Assembly: GCA_030685065.1 (NCBI GenBank)
Contig: JAUXQH010000171.1
Span: 1-64,000, forward strand
Reading direction: 5' to 3'
DNA length: 64,000 nucleotides
Source: Pseudomonadota bacterium
GTDB lineage: Bacteria; Myxococcota_A; UBA796; SXON01
Part shown: positions 39,327 through 48,765 of the stretch, one piece after another
How the letters are laid out: each line of letters starts with the position of its first letter
How positions within the stretch are numbered: the stretch's first letter is position 1
Notes under the pieces: model-generated
Told to the model about the DNA's origin: nothing
What the model saw: the letters and a program-made list of their open reading frames with translations, nothing else
The model's database searches: none
Program-made: the position numbers and the translations under genes

Positions 39327-40766
39327 ATGCACCTTCCTCTCCCGCCGCGCGCAGCCCTCCCGCGCCTCGTGGCGCTGCCCGGGGCGAGAGGCGTGGCGTT
39401 GCTGCTGGCGTGGCTCGCGGCCGGCCATCTGGCGCTCGCGCAGGAGCCCGCGCTTCCCACGCCCGAGCCAGCTCCCGTCGCGGGGGCCGCGTCGTCGGTC
39501 GAAGCCGCGCCCGAGGACGTGGAGGCCGTCGAAGCCGCGCCCGACGAGGTGGAGGAGATCGAAGCCGCGCCCGACGACGTGGAGGCCGTCGAAGCCGCGC
39601 CCGACGACGTGGAGGAGATCGAAGCCGCGCCGCCCGCGAAGCGACCCGCCGCGCGGCGTCGCCGCACGGCGGGCGAGCGATGGGTGCGCGCAAAAGTGCC
39701 CGACGAGCTCGAGGGCAAGGTCCTGTTCGGGCTCGAATGGTGGCAGTGGCTGGCGTTCCCCATGCTGGGGCTCGTCTCCGCGGGCTCCGGGCGGCTCCTC
39801 GGCGGATTCACCCGGATCGTGCTCGACCGGCTCGTGCGCGCGACCACCCCGAGGTGGGACGACGAGCTCCTCGAGCACAGTCGCGGCCCGCTCTACCTGG
39901 CGTGGGCATTCGGCGTCGCCTTGGTGCTGCTCACCTTTCTGTACCTGCGGGCGCCCGCCCACCTGTTCCTCACCGAGGGCCTGCGCGTCGGTCTGCTCGT
40001 GTCGCTGGTCTGGGTGGCCCTCCGCGCGATGGACATCGGCGGGGTGGCCGCCAGCCAGTCGGCGCTGGCGCAGGGGCGCGCGGGGGCCGTTTCGGTCGTG
40101 CCGCTGGTGGTGCGCGCCAGCAAGATCGCGCTCGTCGCCGTCGGTGTCGTCGTGGTGCTCTCGTCGCTCGGGTACCCGGTCACGAGCCTGCTCGCGGGCC
40201 TCGGCATCGGCGGCCTGGCGCTGGCGTTGGCCGCGCAGAAGACCGCCGAGAACGTGTTCGGCTCCGTCTCGCTCGGCATCGACCAGCCGCTCCGCGTGGG
40301 AGACCTGGTCCGGATCGAGGACTTCACGGGCGTGGTCGAGGCCATCGGCCTCCGCTCGACCCGCATCCGTACGCAGGATCGCACGATCGTGACGCTCCCG
40401 AACGGGCGCCTCGCCGACATGCGCATCGAGAACTACACGGTGCGCGATCGGATGCGCCTGTCCTGTGTCCTCGGGCTCGAGTACGGCACCACGCCGGACC
40501 AGGTGCGCGGGGTGCTCGCGGCGCTCGAGGCCACGCTGATGGCCCACCCGAAGATCTGGCCCGAGGTGGTGGCGGTGCGGTTCTCCGGGCTCGGCGCGCA
40601 CTCGCTCGACATCTCCGTGTCGGCCTGGTTCCTCGTGTCGGACCCCGACGCGATGCTGGTCATCCGGCAGGAGATGCTGCTGGCCTTCCTCGACGTGCTC
40701 ACGGGCGCGGGCGTGCGGCTCGCCTTCCCGACGCAGACCCTCCACCTCGTTCGCGATCCCGGGTAG
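39327..40766 (+). CDS. MscS-family mechanosensitive channel with repeat-bearing periplasmic region
   Basis: 479 residues: signal peptide or first helix (about 18-38), a Glu/Ala-rich repeat region (about 50-105), then transmembrane helices and the MscS pore helix (SLLAGLGIGGLALALAAQKTAENVFG, about 290-315). The beta domain follows (RVGDLVRIEDFTGVVEAIGLRSTRIR), then the alpha/beta tail. It releases solutes on membrane tension. ATG at 39327. The acidic repeat is an odd insertion that varies easily in copy number. Confidence 0.9.
   Translation: MHLPLPPRAALPRLVALPGARGVALLLAWLAAGHLALAQEPALPTPEPAPVAGAASSVEAAPEDVEAVEAAPDEVEEIEAAPDDVEAVEAAPDDVEEIEAAPPAKRPAARRRRTAGERWVRAKVPDELEGKVLFGLEWWQWLAFPMLGLVSAGSGRLLGGFTRIVLDRLVRATTPRWDDELLEHSRGPLYLAWAFGVALVLLTFLYLRAPAHLFLTEGLRVGLLVSLVWVALRAMDIGGVAASQSALAQGRAGAVSVVPLVVRASKIALVAVGVVVVLSSLGYPVTSLLAGLGIGGLALALAAQKTAENVFGSVSLGIDQPLRVGDLVRIEDFTGVVEAIGLRSTRIRTQDRTIVTLPNGRLADMRIENYTVRDRMRLSCVLGLEYGTTPDQVRGVLAALEATLMAHPKIWPEVVAVRFSGLGAHSLDISVSAWFLVSDPDAMLVIRQEMLLAFLDVLTGAGVRLAFPTQTLHLVRDPG
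39501..39632 (+). repeat. 30-bp tandem repeat inside mscS-like gene
   Basis: Four full copies and a fraction of a fifth of a 30-bp unit encode the decapeptides EAAPEDVEAV, EAAPDEVEEI, EAAPDDVEAV and EAAPDDVEEI. Alternating units are more alike, so a 60-bp block was probably duplicated. The frame is kept, so copy-number change only alters the length of an acidic linker. Confidence 0.95.
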
Positions 40767-40771
40767 CACCC

Positions 40772-41494
40772 TTGACCCACACCGAGACCCCCACCGCGTC
40801 CCCCAAGACCATTCGCCGGATGCGCCGGGTGTTGGAGCCGCTCGCACGCTACCACCAGTTCTCGGTCGAGGGCCTCGAGAACCTACCGCTGATCGGGCCC
40901 GTACTGCTTGCCGTGCATCACAGCCTCGCGACGTACGACGGCTTCCTCATCGGCGGCGCGATCTACGAGGGTACGGGCCGCTTGCCGCGTGGCCTGGGGG
41001 ACGATCGCATCTTCCAGATCCCCGGGCTCGGCGCGTTGGCGCGGGACATCGGCCTGGTACCCGCGTCCCCCGAAGCGGGGGAGCGCCTGCTGCGGGAGGG
41101 ACACCTGTTGGCGGTGGCACCCGGCGGGATGTGGGAGTCGCTGCGCCCGCGCGACGAGCGGCGTCAGTCGCGCTGGGACAATCGCAAGGGCTTCGCCCGC
41201 CTCGCGCTGCGCACCGGCGCGCCGTTGGTCATGGCGGCTTGCCCCGCCGCGGACGACCTTTACACGGTCTATCCGAGCAATTTCACCGACCGCGTTTATC
41301 GCCGCATCCACCTTCCGGTGCCCATCGTGCGGGGCCTCGGGCCGACGGTGTTGCCTCGCCCGGTGAAGCTCACGGCTTACCTCTCCCGCCCGCTGTTCCC
41401 GCCCGCGTACGACCCCGCCCACGAGGACGCCCAGGTGGACGCGCTGCACGCCGAGGCCACGGCGATGATGGCGGAGCTCCTCGGGCGTCGGTGA
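40772..41494 (+). CDS. Lysophospholipid acyltransferase (PlsC-like)
   Basis: A 240-residue acyltransferase. The HX4D motif is HHSLATYD (about 49-56), and the second glycine-rich block is AVAPGGMWES. It probably acylates a glycerolipid at the inner membrane. The start is uncertain: TTG at 40772 directly follows the channel gene, and ATG at 40820 is an alternative that removes 16 residues but keeps all motifs. It is probably cotranscribed with the channel. Confidence 0.82.
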   Translation: MTHTETPTASPKTIRRMRRVLEPLARYHQFSVEGLENLPLIGPVLLAVHHSLATYDGFLIGGAIYEGTGRLPRGLGDDRIFQIPGLGALARDIGLVPASPEAGERLLREGHLLAVAPGGMWESLRPRDERRQSRWDNRKGFARLALRTGAPLVMAACPAADDLYTVYPSNFTDRVYRRIHLPVPIVRGLGPTVLPRPVKLTAYLSRPLFPPAYDPAHEDAQVDALHAEATAMMAELLGRR

Positions 41495-41544
41495 GCCGAG
41501 GGGAGGGGGCTTGACCGCGGTGCCCTTCGCCGTACCCTGCATCG

Positions 41545-42552
41545 ATGATGCTGTTCCTGCTGTTCGTGTCCTTCGGTCACGCCGATGAGCCCGAGCGTGG
41601 GTTCTTCGCCCGGCTCTTCGGGCCGCCCCCCGTCGAGAAGGACGACGACACCGGCGTCCTCGCCAAGCTGCCGCCCGAGGTGGCCGAGGGCGTCGCGATC
41701 CAGACCTGGCTCGCGCGCACGCCGTTCCAGCCCGGGTCGATCGACGGGAGTCCCGGGTCGAACACCTGGCAGGCGCTCCGCGCGTTCCAGCGAGCCGAGC
41801 GCCTGAGCGTCACCGGGGAGCCCGACCGGAAGACGCGCAAGCGGCTCCGCAAGGCGGCCCTCGGGAAACCCCGGTCCGTGCTCCGGCGCCACGTCGTGAC
41901 CGCGGAGGACGTCGCGGGGCCCTACGAAAAGCTGCCCGACGGGATCTACGCGGCGAGCGAGGCCCCATGCATGTGCTACGAATCGGCGTTGGAGGAGGTG
42001 GCCGAGCGCTACTTCGTGGCCCCGGGGCTCGTGGCGGCGCTCAACCCGACCGTCGACCTTGCCCGCCTCGAGGCCGGCGACGAGATCGTGCTTCCCGACG
42101 CGCGCCCGATCCGCGCGTTGGACGGGAAGGTGGCCCGGATCCAGGTCAACGTGACCGACCGGACGCTGACCGCCTTCGACGAGCAGGGAACCGTGCTGCG
42201 CCAGTACCCCACGGTCATCGGCGAGACGTTCGCCCAGTACAAGGGCCAGATGACGGTCGCGCGGGTGGCGCGCAACCCGGACTACACGCTCGACCCGGCG
42301 AGCTGGGAGGAGATCCCCGACACCTTGCCGAAGGTCGTCATCCCTCCCGGCCCGAACAGCCCCGTCGGCGTCGTGTGGATGGGCCTCTCGAAAGACGGGT
42401 ACGGCATCCACGGCACGTCTCAACCCGAGACGATCGGCCACACGGAGAGCCACGGGTGCGTACGCCTGACCAACTGGTCGGCGAGCGAGCTGGCGGGGTT
42501 CGTCGAGCCGGGCGCGACGACGGTCGACTTCGTCGGGGTGCCGCCGTCGTGA
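41545..42552 (+). CDS. L,D-transpeptidase with peptidoglycan-binding domain
   Basis: A 335-residue exported enzyme: signal peptide (about 1-13), a peptidoglycan-binding domain 1 repeat (about 45-100, SIDGSPGSNTWQALRAFQ), a LysM-like part (VAPGLVAALNPTVDLARLEAGDEIVLP), and the YkuD catalytic domain ending in HGTSQPETIGHTESHGCVRL, where the last Cys is the nucleophile. It cross-links or remodels peptidoglycan with 3-3 bonds. ATG at 41545 or the adjacent ATG at 41548. Confidence 0.92.
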   Translation: MMLFLLFVSFGHADEPERGFFARLFGPPPVEKDDDTGVLAKLPPEVAEGVAIQTWLARTPFQPGSIDGSPGSNTWQALRAFQRAERLSVTGEPDRKTRKRLRKAALGKPRSVLRRHVVTAEDVAGPYEKLPDGIYAASEAPCMCYESALEEVAERYFVAPGLVAALNPTVDLARLEAGDEIVLPDARPIRALDGKVARIQVNVTDRTLTAFDEQGTVLRQYPTVIGETFAQYKGQMTVARVARNPDYTLDPASWEEIPDTLPKVVIPPGPNSPVGVVWMGLSKDGYGIHGTSQPETIGHTESHGCVRLTNWSASELAGFVEPGATTVDFVGVPPS

Positions 42553-42568
42553 GGGCCGGGGCCGCGCC

Positions 42569-43243
42569 TCAGGCCGGCATCCACTCTTCGAGCGGCTTCC
42601 CGGTGCCCTCTTCGAGGGCCAACAGCACGTCCCGTAGGACCCACATGCTCCCTGCGAGCGTGGGAATGGTCACGACGCCGTAGCTCCAGGCCGTGTAGCG
42701 CCCGAGCTCCACCGCGAACTCGGTCGAGCCCGTGGGAGAGGTGATCATGAACGCCGCGAACACCCCGGAGGCGAGGCCGGAGAGCGCCGTCACCAGGCCG
42801 AAGCGGACGGTGCCGCGGCGCACGCGGCGCAGGTAGGCGGCGGTGGCGCCGTGATCGAGCAGGGCGGCGGTCACCTTGGGCCCGTCCAGCATCTCGTCCA
42901 GCAGGCCCGCGAGCAGGCCAGGGCCGCGCAGGGCGCTCAGCGCGAACACCAGCGCGAACGCCATCGGGAGGAGGGCCTCTTTCCAGGCGAACCAGGCGGC
43001 GTCCATCGGGAGGAAGCCCACCGCCGCGTTGAGCGAGATGGAGGCGATCACCAGGATCGAGAGCGGGCTGGTGCGCCCGAGCGCGAACCGCTTCCACAGC
43101 GCGAATCCGAGCGGCGCGACCATCGCGACGGCGGGCCCCCACCGCGGGCCGAAGGCGGCGGCGTCGCTGCCGAAGGTGAGCACGAGCCAGGGCCAGCCCA
43201 GGTTCGCGGCGAGGTCGAGGAGGGTCAGGTCGCGTCGCTTCAC
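42569..43243 (-). CDS. VC0807-like polytopic membrane protein
   Basis: A 224-residue protein with five to six transmembrane helices. ALWKRFALGRTSPLSILVIASI is typical of the VC0807/intracellular septation A-like group. GTG at 43243 is taken as the start because the helices begin just after it and upstream sequence is the reverse side of the 43415 remnant. Function unknown. It converges with the transpeptidase gene. Confidence 0.7.
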   Translation of the reverse strand: MKRRDLTLLDLAANLGWPWLVLTFGSDAAAFGPRWGPAVAMVAPLGFALWKRFALGRTSPLSILVIASISLNAAVGFLPMDAAWFAWKEALLPMAFALVFALSALRGPGLLAGLLDEMLDGPKVTAALLDHGATAAYLRRVRRGTVRFGLVTALSGLASGVFAAFMITSPTGSTEFAVELGRYTAWSYGVVTIPTLAGSMWVLRDVLLALEEGTGKPLEEWMPA

Positions 43244-43414
43244 GCGGGGCACGTAGCGAGTTGGGCCCCTGCCTTCGAGCGCGGGGGCGCTGATCGGGCG
43301 CCGGACGCTACCGCGTGCGGGTCGGTCCGGCGTCGCGGTCCGGCGTCGCCGGCCCGGTTTCGCGGCGGCAGAGGTTCCTCTTGCGTGCCATCTTAGCATC
43401 GTCAAGATCTTGCG

Positions 43415-43630
43415 ATGAACGACACCCCCACCCCAACCCGCGCCCACCGCGGAAGCGGCGCTACCACCACGGTGATCTCCGTACAGCCGCGCTGCGGCGG
43501 GGTAGGGAGATCGTCGCGCTGTTCGGCCCCGACGCGCTCACGCTCCGCGGCCTGGCGGTACTACGGAAGGCCTTCTCCCACCGGACCCGGCGCCTCGGCC
43601 TCCCCCGCGCGAGATCCCCGAGCGGGAGAG
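43415..43630 (+). pseudogene. Decayed TetR-type regulator fragment
   Basis: KRRYHHGDLRTAALRRGREI and FGPDALTLRGLA can be read here, which match the start of TetR helix-turn-helix domains. The frame of the ATG at 43415 does not match, so a frameshift separates start and domain. After LTLRGLA the second half of the DNA-binding domain and the ligand domain are missing. A perfect CAAGATCTTG palindrome (43403-43412) just upstream may be its old operator. The 394-base stretch 43244-43637 holds nothing else I can support. Confidence 0.7.
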
Positions 43631-43637
43631 GAAGGGA

Positions 43638-45068
43638 TCATCCCCGCCGCCGCCGCGCCCCCGCCAGCGCCGCGACGCCGATCCCGAGGCCCCAGGCTCC
43701 GGACACAGGGGAGGTCGTCCCGCACGCGCACGCCTTCGGGGTCTCCTTGTCGCCGCCCGTATCCTCGCCCGTATCGTCCCCCGTGTCCGCTCCGTCCGGC
43801 TCCACCAGCGCCGACCAGGACCAGCCGGCGCCGTGCTCCTCGCCGATGTCACCGAGCGGGACCACGCCGATCCAGGCGTCTGATACATCGTCTCCGAGCC
43901 CCTCGATCACGAGCTCCGCGGCCCCTGATGCATCGGCACGTACAGATACATGTGTCACGCCGCCGCCCAGGTCGGTCGTGGCCAGGGTCACCGCCCACTC
44001 CGTCGGTACGTCCGCCACGCTCGGAATCCCCGAGAAGGTGAACACCACGTTCCCGGTGGGCTCGCCCGCAGCCGGGGCGGTGAGGTGCAGGAAGTTCTGG
44101 CCGCGCGACTGCGGGGCCTCGCGGCCGGAGATCGAGCCCTCGGCCGGGTAGGTATCCACATGCGCGACGTACGGATCGATCTCGAAGTAGCCGATGGCTT
44201 CGAGCCAGACCTCGGGCTCGTGCACGTCGAGCGCGGCCACGCGAGAGGTGTAGGCCACGACAATCTCGTCGAAGTCCGCCCCGCCCAGGGCCAGCGTCGT
44301 GGCTTCCTCCATGGTGGACAGCGGCCCGGCGTTCTCCCACACCGCGCGCGGCGCGTCTTCGCCCTCGGTTGTGGCGAGGTGCTGATTGAATGCCATGTGC
44401 CCGTACTGCACCGTGCCGGTCATGGAGGAGAGGGCCAGGTGCGGCGCGTCCAGGTACGCCCAGAGGCTCCACATGTAGGTGTTCGCGTCGTCGTAGACGG
44501 AGTCGGGCACCCACTCGGCCGTTGCCTCCCAGTACCACCAGTCCGTCTCCTCCCAGAACACGTCGTAGGCGAACTGGGACGCGTGGTTGAACTCGTGGGC
44601 GACGAGGGTCTGGGTCCAGTCGTCCCCGTACTCGAGCCATGCGGTGTTCAGCGCCATGTAGGGGACGCCATGGGTCTCCTTCACATCGGTGTAGCCGCCG
44701 GTGTCGCCCCAGCTCGCGTCGAACTCGGCGAGGAGCACGGTGATGAGGCACGCGTCCGTCTGGTCGGGGGCGAGCCAGCCGAGGGTGTCGATCTCGACCG
44801 ACCAGGAGGTCTCGAGGGCGTCCGCGTAGGTGGCGACCGCGGCCTCGGTCACGAGTGCGTTGGCGGGATCCCACGCGAGGAGGAAGTGCTCGGTCGCGAA
44901 GGTCTCGGTGTAGGCACCGTCGAGATCGTCCTGGCGGGCGAGCGCACCGGGCTCGATGCAGACGGTGGGCGCCGCCGCAGCGGCCCGCGGCATGGCCATG
45001 GGCGGGGGGGACGCCACGTTCGCGGCGAGGTGGAGGGGCAAGAGGCAGATCGGCGCGAGGAGGGGCAT
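43638..45068 (-). CDS. Secreted HExxH metallopeptidase-like protein with MYXO-CTERM tail
   Basis: A 476-residue exported protein. A signal peptide (about 1-17) precedes a gluzincin-type zinc site HEFNH (His about 158 and 162) with a downstream Glu in WEATAEW (about 181-185). A beta-sandwich region (about 320-430) and an Asp/Thr/Gly-rich spacer follow. The tail CACGTTSPVSGAWGLGIGV ends in ARRRRG, a MYXO-CTERM sorting signal that anchors proteins to the cell surface for processing. It is probably a surface peptidase. Confidence 0.85.
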   Translation of the reverse strand: MPLLAPICLLPLHLAANVASPPPMAMPRAAAAAPTVCIEPGALARQDDLDGAYTETFATEHFLLAWDPANALVTEAAVATYADALETSWSVEIDTLGWLAPDQTDACLITVLLAEFDASWGDTGGYTDVKETHGVPYMALNTAWLEYGDDWTQTLVAHEFNHASQFAYDVFWEETDWWYWEATAEWVPDSVYDDANTYMWSLWAYLDAPHLALSSMTGTVQYGHMAFNQHLATTEGEDAPRAVWENAGPLSTMEEATTLALGGADFDEIVVAYTSRVAALDVHEPEVWLEAIGYFEIDPYVAHVDTYPAEGSISGREAPQSRGQNFLHLTAPAAGEPTGNVVFTFSGIPSVADVPTEWAVTLATTDLGGGVTHVSVRADASGAAELVIEGLGDDVSDAWIGVVPLGDIGEEHGAGWSWSALVEPDGADTGDDTGEDTGGDKETPKACACGTTSPVSGAWGLGIGVAALAGARRRRG

Positions 45069-45111
45069 CGCGCCAGCATACGCGACACCTCCGCTCCCGG
45101 ATCAGGCCGCG

Positions 45112-46644
45112 CTACTCACAGTCGACGACGAGCGGGTTGGCCGTCGCGACACGCTCGACGCGAACGCTGTCGTCCCAGTGGGTCTCCATCGGGGCGTGGT
45201 ACTGCCGGCCGCGGCACGCCGGCACCCCAAGGGTGTAGGTGATCTCCTGCTCTTCGTAGATCGTCTGCTCGTAGATGCCGGTGAGGGTCCGCTTCCCCAA
45301 CGACACGTCGAAAACGTAGACGGTGGCCCCGTCGGCCCCCGCTTCGGTTCGCGTCGGCGCGATCGAGAAGTCCGTCGCGGTGAAGCCCGCGAGCAGCGTC
45401 TCGCGCACCTCCGCGGTGCCGTCCTGACTGCCCATGTTCAGGACCCGGAGCGTCACCGGCGCGGTGCCGCCGCCGCCAGGCATCGACACGTAGTTGGTGC
45501 GGCGCGCGGCGATCATGACCGCGTTCTCCTCCTCCCACGCCCAGACCGCGTCCTGATCCTCGGCGAACATGTACGAGAGGAGCGGCTCGGGCACCCGCGC
45601 GCCGGTGAACTCGTAGGATGCGTTGGGCTGGGTGTATTGGGTGTGTTCGAGGCACCACCACGAGGCGCCCGAGTCGGCGCCTCCGTTGAAGGTGATCGAC
45701 GCCTCGGTGGCGATGCCGAGCGAGCCGGTGGGGTACACGTCGCCGAAGTCCGCGTCCATGTCGCCAGCACCCATGTCCTGGGACTCACGGGAGAGCCAGA
45801 TGTACCAGTTGTCGATGCACACCTCGTCGTCGGCAGAGAGGTTGTCGACCTGGAGCGTGACGCCGCTCGCGAGGGTGTGCGCATCGAGCAGATCGCGGTC
45901 CCAGGCTTCGCCCAGGCCGATACACGTCGGGCCCTGGTGGCCCTCGAGCGGCACGATCGCGTAGCCCAGCTCGGTGTTGGTGGTGAGCCAGATCTTGCCG
46001 AGCGCGACCTCTCCCTCGACCTCGGGGGTGTAGCTCACGGTGAGCATCGTGCTGTCCCCGGGTGGGAGCACCAGCGGGATGTCGCCTTCGGCGGTGAACG
46101 GCGCGCCCTCGACGTACATGTCGGACAGATCGAGGGCCGCGGTGCCGACGCTGGTGACCCACACCTCGGCCCACACGGTCTCCCCGTACTCGCTCTTGAA
46201 GTAGACGGACGAGGGGGTGATGTCGATGGCGGGGTAGAGCCCCGCTCCGTGGAGCGCGACGACCTGGTTGGGCTCGACCGCGTCGCTCCGCACGACCATC
46301 GACCCGAGGTCGTCGAAGCTGGCGGGCGCGTACGTGACGACCACGTCCGTCGACTCCCCCGGCTCGAGCACGAGCTCGGTCGATGCCCAGCTGATCGTGT
46401 AGGCGGTGGAGCCGGACACGTCGATCGTCGAGAGCGTGACCGGGAGATCGCCCACGGAGGTGAGGGTCACCACGTCCGTGACCGGGGCGTTGCTGGCGAG
46501 CGTGCCGTAGTCGAGCAACCCGGGCTCGACGAGCAGATCTCGGATGCCCTCGATCTCCGGCTCCTTGATCCCTTCGAGCTCGAAATCGATACATCCGGAC
46601 AGCCCGGTCACGGACAGCCCGACCAGCAATACGACCGACCTCAT
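45112..46644 (-). CDS. Lipoprotein with Hydin-like repeated beta domains
   Basis: A 510-residue protein. The lipobox is GLSGC (Cys about 18). Two or more choice-of-anchor D/ASPM-SPD-2-Hydin-type beta domains follow (VEPGLLDYGTLASNAPVTDVV, ITPSSVYFKSEYGETVWAEV). The C-terminal half contains possible metal-binding Asp clusters. ATG at 46644 starts the signal peptide. It is probably displayed on the outer membrane with unknown partners. Such proteins are numerous in Myxococcota. Confidence 0.8.
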   Translation of the reverse strand: MRSVVLLVGLSVTGLSGCIDFELEGIKEPEIEGIRDLLVEPGLLDYGTLASNAPVTDVVTLTSVGDLPVTLSTIDVSGSTAYTISWASTELVLEPGESTDVVVTYAPASFDDLGSMVVRSDAVEPNQVVALHGAGLYPAIDITPSSVYFKSEYGETVWAEVWVTSVGTAALDLSDMYVEGAPFTAEGDIPLVLPPGDSTMLTVSYTPEVEGEVALGKIWLTTNTELGYAIVPLEGHQGPTCIGLGEAWDRDLLDAHTLASGVTLQVDNLSADDEVCIDNWYIWLSRESQDMGAGDMDADFGDVYPTGSLGIATEASITFNGGADSGASWWCLEHTQYTQPNASYEFTGARVPEPLLSYMFAEDQDAVWAWEEENAVMIAARRTNYVSMPGGGGTAPVTLRVLNMGSQDGTAEVRETLLAGFTATDFSIAPTRTEAGADGATVYVFDVSLGKRTLTGIYEQTIYEEQEITYTLGVPACRGRQYHAPMETHWDDSVRVERVATANPLVVDCE

Positions 46645-46701
46645 GCTCGCTCCAGGGCGCATCCCGCGCATTCTACGCGGTTCGTTGCGCGGAGGCCCGC
46701 C

Positions 46702-48636
46702 TTACATCGATGCCCCGAGGAACAGGTAGATCGCCCCGTTGCCGTCGGCGGCATCCGGCGCGCCGACCAGCAGCTCGGGGATCGCGTCTCCGTCGAGGTC
46801 GGGGGCGGCGACGGCCTCGCCCAGGTCATCCACGTACGGCGCGCCGCCGAACGATGCCTCTGCCGCGGTGGTGTCGTAGGTGCCCGCCCGCGCTCCGCCG
46901 CGGAACAGCCACGCGCCGTATCCGCGGGCGCCCACGAGGAGCTCGGCGCCGTCGTAGCCGTCGAGGTCCGGCACGAGCGCCAGGGAGGATGCGAAGTAGG
47001 CGAAGGGAGCGGCGCCCTGGAACACGTGGTCCGCGGCGGTGTCCGGCACGTCGCCCGCGTAGCGCACGGCGTCGCCTGAAAAGACCCACACGGTGCCCCG
47101 CGAGCTCTCGTGTGCCGACGACCCCGCGATCGCCTCGTCGTACCCGTCCCCATCCAGGTCCCCCGCGAGCGTGATCCGGCCGAGGCCGACCCAGCCGGTG
47201 CGCGCGGGCCCGACGAAGCTCGCGTCCCACCCGGAGAGGCGGGCGGACCCGGTGTGGCGCGCGGTGTCGCCATAAAGAACGTGGATCTCGCCGGGGACGT
47301 CCGATCCGGTGGAGCGCCCCTCCTGCTCGTAGGCGAGCAGATCCGCGAGGCCATCGCCGTCGAGGTCGCCCGAGGAGATGCCTTCGGAGCGGCCGCCGGG
47401 CGTGGGCGAGGCCTCCCCCGTCCAGCGGGCGAGCGAGGTGTCGGCGACGCTGGCGCCCCAGCGGGAAGGCTCGCCGTAGCCGAGGTACACCGACGTCGCG
47501 TCGGCCAGCAGCAGGTCGTCGAGGCCGTCCCCGTCGACATCCCCGGCGGCCCCGACGGCCTCCCCGAGGGCGCCCTCCGCGGTCGTACCCTCGAACACCA
47601 CATCGCCGCTCGCCGCGGTGTCGCTCGGCCAACGAGCCACGCCGCCGTAGAGGAGGTGGGCGGCGCCCTGACCCGACCCGGCGCAGGACTGTCCGATGAG
47701 CGCGTCCCCGAACCCGTCGCCGTCGACATCGCCAGCGGCCGATACGTCATCGAGGCAACCGGCAAAGGTCAGCTCGGCGAGCGCGCCGACCGAGGCGTCA
47801 CCCAGGAGCGCGGCGCCCCCGTGCAGGATCCAGACGCTTCCCGCGCCGGAGGATCGGCCGCCCGTGCTGGTCCCCGCCGCGGCGACCAGGAGCTCGGAGT
47901 AGCCGTCTCCGTCGAGATCGCCGCCGTCGGCGAGCTTTTCGCCGACGTCCAGGTTCGTGGTGTCTCCGGTGTAGGCGGCGTCCGCGGCGGTGATGTCGAG
48001 GCTGCCGGTCCAGAGGCAGGCGCGATCGCGGCCGTCGCAGTCCTGATCGATGCCGTCGTCACAGACCTCGGTCACGTGCGGGGCGATGTCGGGATCTCCG
48101 TCGTCGCAGTCTCCGGCGAGCCCGACGCCGATCGCATCACACGCCGCGATCCCCGCCTCCGCGTCGCCCGCGCCGTCTCCGTCGCGGTCGGCGTACCAGA
48201 GCGTCGCATCCGCGGCGTCGTCGTCCACCACACCGTCACAGTCCTGGTCGATCCCGTCGCACACTTCGGTGGCCGCGGGAAACACGGCGGCGTCCGCGTC
48301 GTCGCAGTCGCCCTCCACCGACACCCGACCGATGGGGGCCTCGCAGGCGTGAACGGACGAACCCGCGCCGAAGCCGTCCCGATCGCGATCGAGCCACCAC
48401 GCCGGGCACGACCCTCCCGCGTCGGTCGAGTCGATCCCCGTGCCGGTGTCGGTGTCGAGCTCGGTCCCGGTGTCGACCGCGGAGTCGGCTCCGCCTGGGA
48501 CGTCGGTGTCGGTGTCGCCGTCGGGATCGGCGTCGCCGTCCTCCGCGCGCGCGATGCCGGAGTCGCTCGCCGCACGGAGATCGTCGCCCGTCTCCACGGG
48601 GACGACGCACGCCAGGAGGGTCAGGGACAGGAACAA
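46702..48636 (-). CDS. MopE/FG-GAP repeat lipoprotein
   Basis: 644 residues. Signal peptide with lipobox LTLLAC (Cys about 10). An Asp/Thr-rich spacer is followed by MopE-like calcium motifs (DCDDADAAVFPAATEVCDGIDQDCDG, read in pieces). The rest is about seven integrin-like FG-GAP repeats, each with DLDGDGYSELLV or similar, which form a beta propeller. TTG at 48636 is the start that leaves a proper signal peptide. An ATG further up (48714) would add a charged, non-signal sequence. It is a surface protein, perhaps an adhesin. Confidence 0.82.
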   Translation of the reverse strand: MFLSLTLLACVVPVETGDDLRAASDSGIARAEDGDADPDGDTDTDVPGGADSAVDTGTELDTDTGTGIDSTDAGGSCPAWWLDRDRDGFGAGSSVHACEAPIGRVSVEGDCDDADAAVFPAATEVCDGIDQDCDGVVDDDAADATLWYADRDGDGAGDAEAGIAACDAIGVGLAGDCDDGDPDIAPHVTEVCDDGIDQDCDGRDRACLWTGSLDITAADAAYTGDTTNLDVGEKLADGGDLDGDGYSELLVAAAGTSTGGRSSGAGSVWILHGGAALLGDASVGALAELTFAGCLDDVSAAGDVDGDGFGDALIGQSCAGSGQGAAHLLYGGVARWPSDTAASGDVVFEGTTAEGALGEAVGAAGDVDGDGLDDLLLADATSVYLGYGEPSRWGASVADTSLARWTGEASPTPGGRSEGISSGDLDGDGLADLLAYEQEGRSTGSDVPGEIHVLYGDTARHTGSARLSGWDASFVGPARTGWVGLGRITLAGDLDGDGYDEAIAGSSAHESSRGTVWVFSGDAVRYAGDVPDTAADHVFQGAAPFAYFASSLALVPDLDGYDGAELLVGARGYGAWLFRGGARAGTYDTTAAEASFGGAPYVDDLGEAVAAPDLDGDAIPELLVGAPDAADGNGAIYLFLGASM

Positions 48637-48765
48637 GCGATCGCCTCGGAGTCGGAGGCCCGTAGTATGGCCGGCCTTCGCGAAACCCCGCCACTGCTTC
48701 CGAGCGGCGGGCATGGATGCGCGGTCGCTGGCGGTTACACGGGACCCCCTCCACCGGAGCGCTCC

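Noticed and set aside
39501..39632. CRISPR array or mobile repeat
   Set aside because: The units are contiguous without spacers and encode an in-frame decapeptide inside a channel gene.
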